Origin: Lachnospiraceae bacterium
GTDB lineage: Bacteria; Bacillota_A; Clostridia; Lachnospirales; Lachnospiraceae
Reading direction: 5' to 3'
Assembly: GCA_009774655.1 (NCBI GenBank)
Contig: VSOD01000144.1
Coordinates: 1 to 9,330 of the forward strand
DNA length: 9,330 bases
The position numbers and the translations under genes were made by a program. Position 1 is the stretch's first letter. The number at the start of each line of letters is the position of its first letter. The notes beneath the pieces are model-generated. The model was not told where the DNA came from, searched no databases, and saw only the letters and a program-made list of their open reading frames with translations. Of the stretch, positions 1-7,145 are shown piece by piece.

Positions 1-1258
1 CCTTCCTCGTATCCCCACTGATCCGGGACAGCATGTCACATATTTCGTAGCGCAGGCCGTCCCCCAGAAAGCGTTCGGAAAACCGCTCCACCTCATTCGG
101 ATCTTCATGATGTACTTCGAAATAACCTGTCTTCCACCACGGCGCTTCCGCCACGATATAGCCTGTGGTGCCGGAGATCAGAAGTTTCCCCTCCGACTTC
201 ACGCCCAGCCCGCAGGAAGCGGTGGCCAGGCCGTTGCGGTAGCGCAGATATGCCCTGGTGTAGAGGTCGATCCCGTTCTCCGCTTCTATAGTCTCAAACC
301 GAATCTCCTGATAATCGTGTCCGAACAGTTTCAGGATCGGCAGCAGACAATAACTTCCCAGCTCCGTAAAGCTGCCGCCGTATTTCGTATCCCGCAATTC
401 TCTGCTGTCCGGCCTCTCCAGTTTCGTGAAGCACGCCTCTACGCATCTGATATTCCCTATGATACCGCTGCAGGCTATGCCGAGGAGTTTGGCAAATCCG
501 GGGCAGTAGGCCGTCTTGATCCCCTCAAACAGAATCAGGTTTCTCGCTTTCGCACAGGCAGACAGCTCCGCCGCCTGCTCCCGCTTCAGACACATCGGCT
601 TTTCACATAACACATGTTTTCCATGTTCCAGTGCCTGTTTTATGTAAGCGTAATGGGTCCCGTGAGGGGAAGCAATGTAGACGATATCCGATGACCGATA
701 GAACGCTTCCAGGTCCTCACAGGCATCGATCCCCCATTTGCGGGCGAATGCTCCGGCGCTCTCCATGTGTGGATTGTATACACACTGCGCATTGACGCCG
801 CTGACCAGCGCCGCTTCCGGCATAAACCGTTCCGCGATCCGCCCCGTGCCGATAATGCCGATCCGCTGGATCGGAAATTCTTTCGCCCTGAGCATCGTAC
901 TGGAAATATTCTTGGTCCTGTCCAGATAGACCACCTTGCAGTAATCTTTCAGATAATCGAATGTGCCGATCCAGTCTGAACCCACCGTAAAAATATCGAT
1001 CTTATATTTCTTGATATCCTGAAATTTCTGCCCTTCCGATTCCTCCACGATGATCTCATCCGCAAATCCCGTCTTCTTCACATTTTCGATTCTGGTAAGC
1101 AGCGGATCCATCACATTCAGTTTGCCCCTCGTCTGGTCGTATTCTTCCGTCGTGATCCCGACGATCAGATAATCCCCCAGCTGTTTCGCCCGCTGCAGCA
1201 GCCTGTAATGTCCCTCATGAAACAGATCAAAAGTCCCATATGTAATCACTTTCACCAT
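1..1258 (-). CDS. Bifunctional TagD-like cytidylyltransferase / Gfo-Idh-MocA oxidoreductase, 3' end outside window
   Basis: Translated by hand from the complementary strand: 419 codons are visible and the frame stays open to the left edge, so the C-terminus is missing. Residues 1-127 resemble Bacillus TagD (glycerol-3-phosphate cytidylyltransferase): GTFDLFHEGH at 8-17 holds the HxGH nucleotide-binding motif, GSDWIGTFDYL is at 93-103, and RTKNISST at 114-121 matches the family RTxxIST motif. Residues from about 131 form a Gfo/Idh/MocA dehydrogenase: the NAD(P)-binding loop GIIGTGRIA is at 134-142, the EKP motif at 219-221, and GGSFTELGSY near 294-303 in the catalytic region. The ATG at 1258 has GGAG five bases upstream; an ATG ten bases earlier meets a stop at once. 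The gene follows the 844-residue transferase-like gene by 84 bp on the same strand. Family knowledge suggests activation of a polyol phosphate with CTP plus a redox step on the same or a related sugar. The exact substrate is unknown. Confidence 0.9.
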   Translation of the reverse strand, partial: MVKVITYGTFDLFHEGHYRLLQRAKQLGDYLIVGITTEEYDQTRGKLNVMDPLLTRIENVKKTGFADEIIVEESEGQKFQDIKKYKIDIFTVGSDWIGTFDYLKDYCKVVYLDRTKNISSTMLRAKEFPIQRIGIIGTGRIAERFMPEAALVSGVNAQCVYNPHMESAGAFARKWGIDACEDLEAFYRSSDIVYIASPHGTHYAYIKQALEHGKHVLCEKPMCLKREQAAELSACAKARNLILFEGIKTAYCPGFAKLLGIACSGIIGNIRCVEACFTKLERPDSRELRDTKYGGSFTELGSYCLLPILKLFGHDYQEIRFETIEAENGIDLYTRAYLRYRNGLATASCGLGVKSEGKLLISGTTGYIVAEAPWWKTGYFEVHHEDPNEVERFSERFLGDGLRYEICDMLSRISGDTRK

Positions 1259-1285
1259 ACCGTCTCCATCATTTCCTCCCTGCCC

Positions 1286-1319
1286 TGCGGCACGCCCTTC
1301 CTACGCCGTTCCTGCCGCA
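1286..1319 (-). promoter_or_regulatory. Leader hairpin with GGA-bearing loop before the cytidylyltransferase/oxidoreductase gene
   Basis: In the 84-bp gap between the two large genes, minus-strand RNA can pair TGCGGCA (1319-1313) with TGCCGCA (1292-1286), a perfect 7-bp stem around a 20-base loop that contains two GGA triplets. The whole leader holds about seven GGA triplets, including those at the ribosome site. CsrA-family proteins bind GGA in loops and near ribosome sites, and a csrA-like gene starts this unit. There is no U-run after the stem, so it is not an intrinsic terminator. The leader is purine-rich, which by itself raises GGA counts, so a regulatory role is only an inference. Confidence 0.35.
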
Positions 1320-1342
1320 AAAGTTCTCCTCACGCTTTTCCT

Positions 1343-3877
1343 TCAACTGACGGTATCCCGGGCCATGATATATTCATGGATCTTCCGGCCGCAGCTCCCG
1401 TCGCTGTTGACCGCCAGTTCCCTGTATGCGGCAAGCTGTTTTTCCTTATCAAAAGGACTGCCCGCCGTCACGCCGTCAAGAAACCGGTCCAGAGAGTTTA
1501 TGGCATTTTCCATGCAGGCATATCCCAACGTCTCCGACCACGCGCCGAATCCCGCTTCATGGGATTCCAGTTCTTCTTTATCAAATTTGATCTCAATCTC
1601 TTCCCATTCGTCTGTGTTCATATTGACGTTGTATAACCTCCGCTCCGCATTGGCATAGATCTTAAGCCATCCGCCGGTCTCTTCCGGCTTCCACCACGGG
1701 AAAAAGACATTCCGCCCGGCCCTGTCCGCAACGGGAGGATTCCACTGCTCAAACTCCCCTGTCGAAAGCACAAGACGAAGATACCGGTCGGCCTGCTGCG
1801 GCGCAAGGTACAGACAGTCGCCGTAAAATGCCATCGTGCTAAACGGCAGTTCCTCACATCTGCTCCCGCTGTCCGGATCAGTGCAGGTCAAGTCCGCAGG
1901 AAATCCCCTGTACTCCTTAACCTCTCCCGTCTGCGGCTTCCAGCACACGATTCCCTCTCCCGTATAGGGAAGCATCCACAGCGCATCCCGCCAGGCAACG
2001 AGTTCATTACAGCCCCGTCTGCTTCCGCTCCCGATCGGCAGCTCCATCACCCGCACCGCACCGCTCTCAATCTCCAAGGTCCAGACCTTATTTTCCACCG
2101 GGGAAGCCAGATAAAGTGTACCCCGGAAGATATGTCCCCCGCCCGTGATCCTGCGCCCGTCTCGCTCCTGCGTAAACACCTCAATCTGCTCCCGGAAACA
2201 GGTACACGCTCCGGTGACCGTATCATAACGCACCACAGCCGGATAATATAACGGCTGCAATATGATAAATTGCTTATACTTCCATGCATAAGTAAATGCC
2301 TTGCCGTCTACCTTCTCCTGCTGCAGCTCTATTTTCCTTCGCACACCTCTGTTCCCGATCACCAGAATATGCTGTGCTCTGGCAGGACAGGCGTATTTCG
2401 TGCCCGCTATCTCCAACACCACCGCATACGTCCCGCCGCGCCGCTGATCCGACAGATCGCAGTCATAGTGATAGTCATACTGTCCCGGCCCGGAACGATA
2501 CAGTTTATTACCCTGCAGGATGGTAAACCGATCCTGTTCCTGAAATTCAAAGCCGGCCTTTACCACTTCCCGCCAGCCGTCCTTCCCCGGCCGATGGAGC
2601 ATCTTTTGATCCAGAATAAACAGCGGTTTCCCCGCCACCCCGAACAGCGACGTGACACTGGTTCCCATGTCTCCGATATACGCGTCGCTCAAAGCGATCG
2701 AGGCGGCAAGGTCGGGCGTGGTATCCAAAATACCGGTCCCCTTTTCCAAAAACCGCATTTTCAGCTCCTGATACATGCGGCCATACTGCGGCCGCATGGA
2801 AGCAAACGTGGTCTCCAGCAGCGGATGGGGCCGCCATAAAAGGCAGGCCGCTTCCCGCCCCTCGAAACAGGTAAATACATACTCCATTTTTTTCAGGAAA
2901 TTCTCCGTATCGGCAAGCATGCCGTTAATACTCGTATTATAGAAAAATACCCTCCTGCGGCCGCCGTCTTTCGCGGTCAGTTTCGATTGCCACGCTGCCG
3001 GCGGAGCGGGCGGATTCTTGCACCGTTCCATCACCCTGTCAAACTTCGGTGAACCCAGGGGCAGGAATTTCCGGTCCGGCAGATTCCGGTCAAAATACAT
3101 CCGAAACGCCGGCGACTGCATCACAATATAATCCGCATAAAGATAGGCCGGACACAGGCTTTGCGCCTCGCACATTCCGCCCGCCGTGCTGTAGTAGGGA
3201 ATGTAAACCAAAAGATCCGTAAATTTCTTTAAATGCGACGCATAAAACCGCGGATGGACACTGGTGACCAGGTTGCAGCCGTCATAAGGATTATGAATGT
3301 AGATCACATCCGGTTTTCTCTCCTCCAGGTTATATTCCTGCCAGTCGGTTATCTCAACATTTTCAGGATATCCTGCCGTCTCACAGTGCATTCTGCCAAA
3401 ACTGTGATCGGCCCTCAGGTCATAATAAGGAATCGGCACGCAGTACGCGTCGCAGGCCGGATCTTCCCTCGCTGCCAGATAGACGCTTTCCAGACTGTCC
3501 CACATGGATACCTTATATGGAAGAAACACAACTTCTTTTTTGACGAAAATGTCATTTTTGACACTGCTTTCCACGGCCAGAAGCTGTTTGCGCAGACTTT
3601 TATACCACTTATGTTCACTGCTGCCCCCTGCACGAATCTCTTCGAATACATGAAACAAGGTCTCGCAATAGCGCTCCATATGCGCTACCGTGCTATGACC
3701 CTCCCCCTCTGCCTTCTCGATGCTTTCTCCGAGAACCGTGGCAAATTCCTGACATTCGCAGAGCATGTTCCGTGCCGTCCCGTATTCTTTCTGCCGCAAT
3801 GCGGCCCTGATTTCTTCATGCGCCTGATGCAGACTGGAAATGCATTCCAACGTCTCATGCTTCTGTGCTTTTCTCAT
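1343..3877 (-). CDS. CDP-glycerol glycerophosphotransferase-like protein with beta-propeller-like C-terminus
   Basis: The 844-residue product has no signal peptide or clear membrane segment and is probably cytoplasmic. Residues 1-110 are helical and charged, coiled-coil-like. Residues about 115-425 resemble the TagF-type CDP-glycerol glycerophosphotransferase fold: YIPYYSTAGG at 225-234, LGSPKFDRV at 274-282, LWRPHPLLE at 347-355 with the family HP motif, and SDAYIGDMGTSV at 397-408 followed by AGKPLF at 415-420, where TagF-like proteins have a D-Y-S-S type substrate site. Residues about 440-770 show repeated short beta-strand units of the form Y/W-x-hydrophobic-x-x-x-TGE (for example at YDTVTGACTCF, CWKPQTGEVKEY and LVLSTGEFEQW), suggesting a beta-propeller. 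The tail is helical. The start at 3877 has a weak AAGGA site about 12 bases upstream and lies in an ATGA overlap with another open frame. It follows csrA by 73 bp. I infer transfer of a CDP-activated polyol phosphate to an envelope or flagellar glycan. The acceptor is unknown. Confidence 0.8.
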   Translation of the reverse strand: MRKAQKHETLECISSLHQAHEEIRAALRQKEYGTARNMLCECQEFATVLGESIEKAEGEGHSTVAHMERYCETLFHVFEEIRAGGSSEHKWYKSLRKQLLAVESSVKNDIFVKKEVVFLPYKVSMWDSLESVYLAAREDPACDAYCVPIPYYDLRADHSFGRMHCETAGYPENVEITDWQEYNLEERKPDVIYIHNPYDGCNLVTSVHPRFYASHLKKFTDLLVYIPYYSTAGGMCEAQSLCPAYLYADYIVMQSPAFRMYFDRNLPDRKFLPLGSPKFDRVMERCKNPPAPPAAWQSKLTAKDGGRRRVFFYNTSINGMLADTENFLKKMEYVFTCFEGREAACLLWRPHPLLETTFASMRPQYGRMYQELKMRFLEKGTGILDTTPDLAASIALSDAYIGDMGTSVTSLFGVAGKPLFILDQKMLHRPGKDGWREVVKAGFEFQEQDRFTILQGNKLYRSGPGQYDYHYDCDLSDQRRGGTYAVVLEIAGTKYACPARAQHILVIGNRGVRRKIELQQEKVDGKAFTYAWKYKQFIILQPLYYPAVVRYDTVTGACTCFREQIEVFTQERDGRRITGGGHIFRGTLYLASPVENKVWTLEIESGAVRVMELPIGSGSRRGCNELVAWRDALWMLPYTGEGIVCWKPQTGEVKEYRGFPADLTCTDPDSGSRCEELPFSTMAFYGDCLYLAPQQADRYLRLVLSTGEFEQWNPPVADRAGRNVFFPWWKPEETGGWLKIYANAERRLYNVNMNTDEWEEIEIKFDKEELESHEAGFGAWSETLGYACMENAINSLDRFLDGVTAGSPFDKEKQLAAYRELAVNSDGSCGRKIHEYIMARDTVS

Positions 3878-3904
3878 AGTGAAAGCATTTCCTTTCCGTG
3901 TTCT

Positions 3905-3936
3905 ATCAGTGCACGGCCTAACCTGATGGCACTGAT
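3905..3936 (-). promoter_or_regulatory. Intergenic hairpin between csrA and the transferase-like gene
   Basis: ATCAGTGC and GCACTGAT form a perfect 8-bp stem with a 16-base loop in the 73-bp gap. They lie just before the AAGGA ribosome site of the 844-residue gene, which itself carries two GGA triplets. There is no U-run, so it is not a simple terminator. It could tune translation or RNA stability, possibly with the CsrA-like protein. It overlaps an open frame that ends in the ATGA of the next gene, so the dyad may instead be incidental. Confidence 0.35.
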
Positions 3937-3950
3937 CTGTGCGGAAACTG

Positions 3951-4154
3951 TCAGCTTCTCTGCCCGCACTGGTTCACAATCACGATCTTCGGCTTCGCTT
4001 TTTTCACCAAAGACTCTACCCTCTCGATCCTTTTTTCCTTCGGAGCTTCCACCCCGATCCTCATGCGGCCCGGCGCATTGCTGCCCTTAAAGACAATCTT
4101 TACGTCATCCCCGATCTGCAGCTCCATCCCCGTAGTAACCGTCAGCTCCAACAT
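3951..4154 (-). CDS. csrA: CsrA-family RNA-binding regulator (divergent)
   Basis: The 67-residue product aligns along its core with E. coli CsrA (61 residues): MLELT at the N-terminus, IGDDVKIVFKG at 14-24, MRIGVEAPKE at 31-40 and R45, which corresponds to the RNA-contacting R44. The other key RNA contact of classic CsrA, R6, is Val here. There is also a one-residue insertion in the middle loop (SNAPGR) and a basic tail (LVKKAKPK). CsrA proteins act as dimers on GGA sites in mRNA leaders; in Gram-positive bacteria the known target is the flagellin message, opposed by FliW. The ATG at 4154 has GGGGAG (4167-4162) seven bases upstream. It is the first gene of a minus-strand unit with two glycan-type enzymes, unlike the usual fliW-csrA-hag order, and neither flagellin nor fliW is in the window. 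The family call is firm, but classical RNA recognition is uncertain. Confidence 0.87.
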   Translation of the reverse strand: MLELTVTTGMELQIGDDVKIVFKGSNAPGRMRIGVEAPKEKRIERVESLVKKAKPKIVIVNQCGQRS

Positions 4155-4229
4155 CCTTCTTCTCCCCTTCCCTTTCTTCCTGAAACGAACTTTTGTATTG
4201 TATATTTCTCACAGACTTTCGCTATACTA

Positions 4230-4254
4230 TTCGTAGAATAATGAATTCTACGAA
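4230..4254 (-). promoter_or_regulatory. Perfect 10-bp dyad upstream of csrA
   Basis: TTCGTAGAAT and ATTCTACGAA are exact inverted repeats separated by five bases, about 75 bp before the csrA start. On the minus strand a TATACAAT box follows about 25 bp later without a recognisable -35 box, so the dyad may be a regulator-binding site for an activated promoter. On the plus strand the stem is followed by a T-run (4256-4261), which would also fit a weak AT-rich terminator, though I see no plus-strand gene needing one. Confidence 0.45.
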
Positions 4255-4274
4255 ATTTTTTATGTATGAATCAT

Positions 4275-4324
4275 AAAATGACCTCCAAAAGCCAGCCGTA
4301 CAACCGACTTTTGAAGGTCATTTT
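4275..4324 (-). terminator. Intrinsic terminator between the esterase fragment and csrA
   Basis: AAAATGACCT (4275-4284) pairs with AGGTCATTTT (4315-4324), then after one mismatch CAAAAG (4286-4291) pairs with CTTTTG (4308-4313), giving a 17-position stem with a 16-base loop. T-runs lie on both sides, so it can work in both directions. It follows the stop codon of the esterase remnant by about 18 bp and separates the secreted-protein unit from the csrA unit. Confidence 0.8.
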
Positions 4325-4342
4325 CTTTCTTACCGTCCTGCA

Positions 4343-4654
4343 TCATCCGCAGTGCCGCAGGATAAATTCTCCCATTTCCTCAATACAGTCCTCACACTGC
4401 GGATACACCCCTGTATTGTCAAAATAGGCGTGGCCAAATCCTTTATACAATACCATCTTAACCTCTACACCCGCTTCGTGCAGTTTCACGCCATATCCAA
4501 GCGTCTCGATCTTTAGAAAGTCGTGCTCCCCCACCGTCAGAAATGTAGGCGGATTATTCCGGGGATTCCTCGTATAGGGATTCAGGTAATCGTTTTGGAC
4601 ATCGGCTGTGCCCAGAATTGTTTCCAATCCGGAAGTAGAATTCCTTTTATACGA
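4343..4654 (-). pseudogene. C-terminal fragment of an alpha/beta hydrolase (esterase/lipase type)
   Basis: About 103 codons remain in an open frame bounded upstream by a TGA at 4657-4655. The visible end of an alpha/beta hydrolase includes TVGEHDFLKIETLGYG, with the family catalytic Asp, and YKGFGHAYFDNTG, with the catalytic His. The HGG oxyanion motif and the GxSxG nucleophile, which lie in the missing N-terminal two thirds, are absent here, so it cannot be an active enzyme. No ATG with a ribosome site precedes it; only a TTG at 4627 would serve. It begins within about 20 bp of the stop codon of the secreted repeat protein, which suggests that a rearrangement removed its 5' part. Confidence 0.75.
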
Positions 4655-4673
4655 TCATTGTATCCGGTCGGTT

Positions 4674-7130
4674 CTACCGGTAAATCAAAGCATACGCATA
4701 GAACTTATTTGTTTCGATGGTAATCGTTGTAGGATCACTGTCTAAATCGTTGTAAACAAACGGCTGCCCGCCCTTTGTAACACAGATCATCTTATACTCC
4801 CTGTTCTTCTTATAGACAGCTGATGGGATCTTCAGCGTGATCTCTACCTTCTCATCCATGCTGTAGGCGGTGCCGGACGGCGGGTAGATATTGTAAGTCC
4901 TTCCTATCGTATAATCCCCAAGGACTGCCTCAAAAGACTGAAAGCACATAGGCCCCTGCATTGCATTCTCGATAGTGACCTGATAGGCATTGTTCTTTGC
5001 AGAAGTATAACGGATGTTTTCTTTTCCAAAACAGGCATAACGCCTGCGCTCATCCGGTGATGCCGGTTTCCACGTTTCCACCACCGCTCTTATGCCTGAC
5101 TCTATAATGGATGCCGCCCCGAAGCTGCCTGCCTGATCACTGCCATACCCTTTATGATCGTTGGTATTGCCGCCAAAGTTATTTCCGTTTTCGGAGGTGT
5201 TGCTGTTATTGTGGCTTCCGTCGGCGCCGTTCCCTCCATTGGCACTGTTGCCAGAGCCTCCGTTGGTGTTAGTGCCGCTGCCGGGGCTGCTGGCGCTGCC
5301 ATTGCCGGCATTGGTATTGTTGTTATTGCTGCCGCTTGTGGTGTTGCCGTTGCCGGGACTGCTGGTGCTGTCATCGCCAGGGCTGTTGGTATTGCCATTA
5401 CCGGGACTGCTGGTATTACCATTGCCCGAGCTGTCGGTGTTCCCATTGCCACCGTTACCGCCATCCGGTTTCTGGCCGGGAACAGCGGTATAGTTGTAAT
5501 GCATGACTGCCCTCGACACAGCCGACGCCGTATCCCCCATTTTACCTACACTGCTCCACTGCGCTTCACTGCCCGTAAAATAGATATCCTGCAAAGGACA
5601 GGCCGAAAATGCGGCTATCCCTATTGACGTTACACTGTCCGGAATCACGACCGTGGTAAATCCGGAACAGGAAGCAAAAGCAGACTCTCCGATGCTTTCC
5701 GCCCCCTGCGGGATCTCCACCCCGGGAAGCAACAGGCAATTCTGAAACATACCGGCACCGATACGGTCTATGCTCACAGGCAGCGTCACACCCAACAGTT
5801 TGTAGCAGCGCGTAAATATATTATCACCCATCTTGACCTGTTTGCCGCCTTTGGCAAACGTCGCGTTCATCATTTGCGTACAATCGAGAAACGCTGCATC
5901 ACCCACCTCCCCGATACTGGCAGGAATGGCTATCGAAGTAAGACTCGTGCAGGCACGAAAAGCGTTCTGCCCTATCTTTTCCACCCCTTCGGAAACGGAC
6001 ACCTCACTGAGATTTTGACATTTCTGGAATGCACTGTCGCCGATCGTCTTCACACTGGAAGGAATGGTCACGGAAATCATCTGCGTTTCCCTGAAAGCGT
6101 TATTGCCGATTGCTGTCACACTGGAAGCAATCTCTGCGCTGATGACCCCACAGTTCCAAAAAGCACAGGCGCCGATACTGGTAACGCCATCTCCAATAAC
6201 AACCTTCCGGATCTGGCTGCTGTTGCTGCTCCAAGGCTGATCCGAAGTACTTTCAAAATCCGGCATTTCTCCTTTACCGGAAACAGTCAGCGTCCCCGCG
6301 TTCGTCAGCTGCCATGAAAGCCCTGCGCCAAGTGTGCCGTCCGCAATCGTGTCGTTCGCGCCCGGATCATCCGGCTGGATATATCCGTCCGGATAACGGG
6401 TGATATAATGGCTGGTGTCCCGCATCACCTCTTCCCTGGAGATTCCCCGTCCCCAATGAACCTTGCCCTTGTGGTCACCGGTGCTGATGTTCCCTTCGGC
6501 AACGACCACACCCACGTCACTCACCTCAAGCACGATCACGGTATGCACATCATTTCTTACCCGCAGGATATCTCCCACTTTTATATCCTCATATGTAAAC
6601 TCACCTGCCGCATACATTCTGGCCGGCAAGCTGCCAAATGCCGCGTCACTGAGTATAAATGCGAAGGCTACACAGCCCACGGCACTGATTCTCTTTCCCC
6701 CGAGAAGGCCGCCTTTCCAATAATAATATCCCTTCTCGTCCGAAAAAGGCTCATAGTCGGTCCAGGCTGTTCCTTCCTTATATCCATCCTGATTCTGCAA
6801 TGCGGTCATGGCCGCATAGGCTTCCGCAGGAGTAGGAACAGTGTCATTACGTGCGGCCTGTCCGTCTGCGGCTGCTTCCGGGCTCTCTTCCGGCGTTTTC
6901 TCCGAAGACTCCTCCTTCTGCTGCGATGTTGTCTGCTGGTCCATCGCTTCATCCATACCGGGATCCGTTTCCGCCGGGGCATCCTCCGGGCTCTCTTCCG
7001 GCGTTTCTGTCGCTTCTTCCCCAAAAACCTTCTCCTGCTGTGACGGATCTTCCTGAAACGCGTATGCCACTGACTGTGAAGAAATACACAGGCATAACGC
7101 TAAGACAACAGAAAGAACTCGATGTTTCAT
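4674..7130 (-). CDS. Secreted CHAP-like / BspA-type leucine-rich-repeat protein
   Basis: The 818-residue product starts at 7130 because AGGAGG lies eight bases upstream and a clean signal peptide follows (KHR then a hydrophobic stretch to AYA, cleavage near 24/25). Residues 25-100 are an acidic Glu/Ser/Pro linker containing two copies of TPEESPE; a 22-bp exact repeat at 6877-6898 and 6985-7006 encodes them. Residues about 100-248 look like a CHAP/NlpC-P60-like cysteine peptidase: GCVAFAF gives C153, DVHTVIVLEV gives H196, and AEGN gives E212/N214, ending in HWGRGIS and ITRYPDGY. Residues about 305-520 carry about eight BspA-type repeats of the form IPxSVTxIGxxAFxxC. Residues 551-660 are an Asn/Gly/Ser minisatellite linker, and 670-818 a beta-rich C-terminal domain I do not recognise. 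No LPXTG signal or wall-binding repeat is visible. The likely role is cell-wall hydrolysis or surface interaction; a peptidoglycan substrate is inferred from the family. Confidence 0.88.
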   Translation of the reverse strand: MKHRVLSVVLALCLCISSQSVAYAFQEDPSQQEKVFGEEATETPEESPEDAPAETDPGMDEAMDQQTTSQQKEESSEKTPEESPEAAADGQAARNDTVPTPAEAYAAMTALQNQDGYKEGTAWTDYEPFSDEKGYYYWKGGLLGGKRISAVGCVAFAFILSDAAFGSLPARMYAAGEFTYEDIKVGDILRVRNDVHTVIVLEVSDVGVVVAEGNISTGDHKGKVHWGRGISREEVMRDTSHYITRYPDGYIQPDDPGANDTIADGTLGAGLSWQLTNAGTLTVSGKGEMPDFESTSDQPWSSNSSQIRKVVIGDGVTSIGACAFWNCGVISAEIASSVTAIGNNAFRETQMISVTIPSSVKTIGDSAFQKCQNLSEVSVSEGVEKIGQNAFRACTSLTSIAIPASIGEVGDAAFLDCTQMMNATFAKGGKQVKMGDNIFTRCYKLLGVTLPVSIDRIGAGMFQNCLLLPGVEIPQGAESIGESAFASCSGFTTVVIPDSVTSIGIAAFSACPLQDIYFTGSEAQWSSVGKMGDTASAVSRAVMHYNYTAVPGQKPDGGNGGNGNTDSSGNGNTSSPGNGNTNSPGDDSTSSPGNGNTTSGSNNNNTNAGNGSASSPGSGTNTNGGSGNSANGGNGADGSHNNSNTSENGNNFGGNTNDHKGYGSDQAGSFGAASIIESGIRAVVETWKPASPDERRRYACFGKENIRYTSAKNNAYQVTIENAMQGPMCFQSFEAVLGDYTIGRTYNIYPPSGTAYSMDEKVEITLKIPSAVYKKNREYKMICVTKGGQPFVYNDLDSDPTTITIETNKFYAYALIYR
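5160..5456 (-). repeat. In-gene 24-bp minisatellite encoding Asn/Gly/Ser octapeptides
   Basis: The linker of the secreted protein (residues 559-657) is built from eight-residue units: NGGNGNTD, SSGNGNTS, SPGNGNTN, SPGDDSTS, SPGNGNTT, then increasingly degenerate copies such as NAGNGSAS and SPGSGTNT. About eight units are clear (5265-5456) and the rest is degenerate. The unit is a multiple of three, so copy-number change keeps the frame. Such tracts act as flexible spacers between domains. Confidence 0.8.
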
Positions 7131-7138
7131 GTTCGTAA

Positions 7139-7144
7139 CCTCCT
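7139..7144 (-). promoter_or_regulatory. Ribosome binding site that sets the start of the secreted protein
   Basis: AGGAGG eight bases before the ATG at 7130 is a near-ideal site. It decides for the start directly before the signal peptide rather than the in-frame ATGs at 7220 and 7274, which would put 30 or 48 residues in front of the signal peptide. Confidence 0.8.
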
Positions 7145-7145
7145 G

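Noticed and set aside
1208..1636. 142-residue plus-strand open frame
   Set aside because: It crosses the intergenic leader and is antisense to two genes with clear motifs; no supporting ribosome site or domain.
3233..4090. 285-residue plus-strand open frame
   Set aside because: It lies opposite the transferase-like gene and csrA, both of which have clear family motifs; it has no ribosome site and no recognisable domain.
5102..5627. Long Ala/Val/Pro/Leu-rich open frames on both strands
   Set aside because: They are alternative readings of the minisatellite, whose simple composition keeps several frames open.
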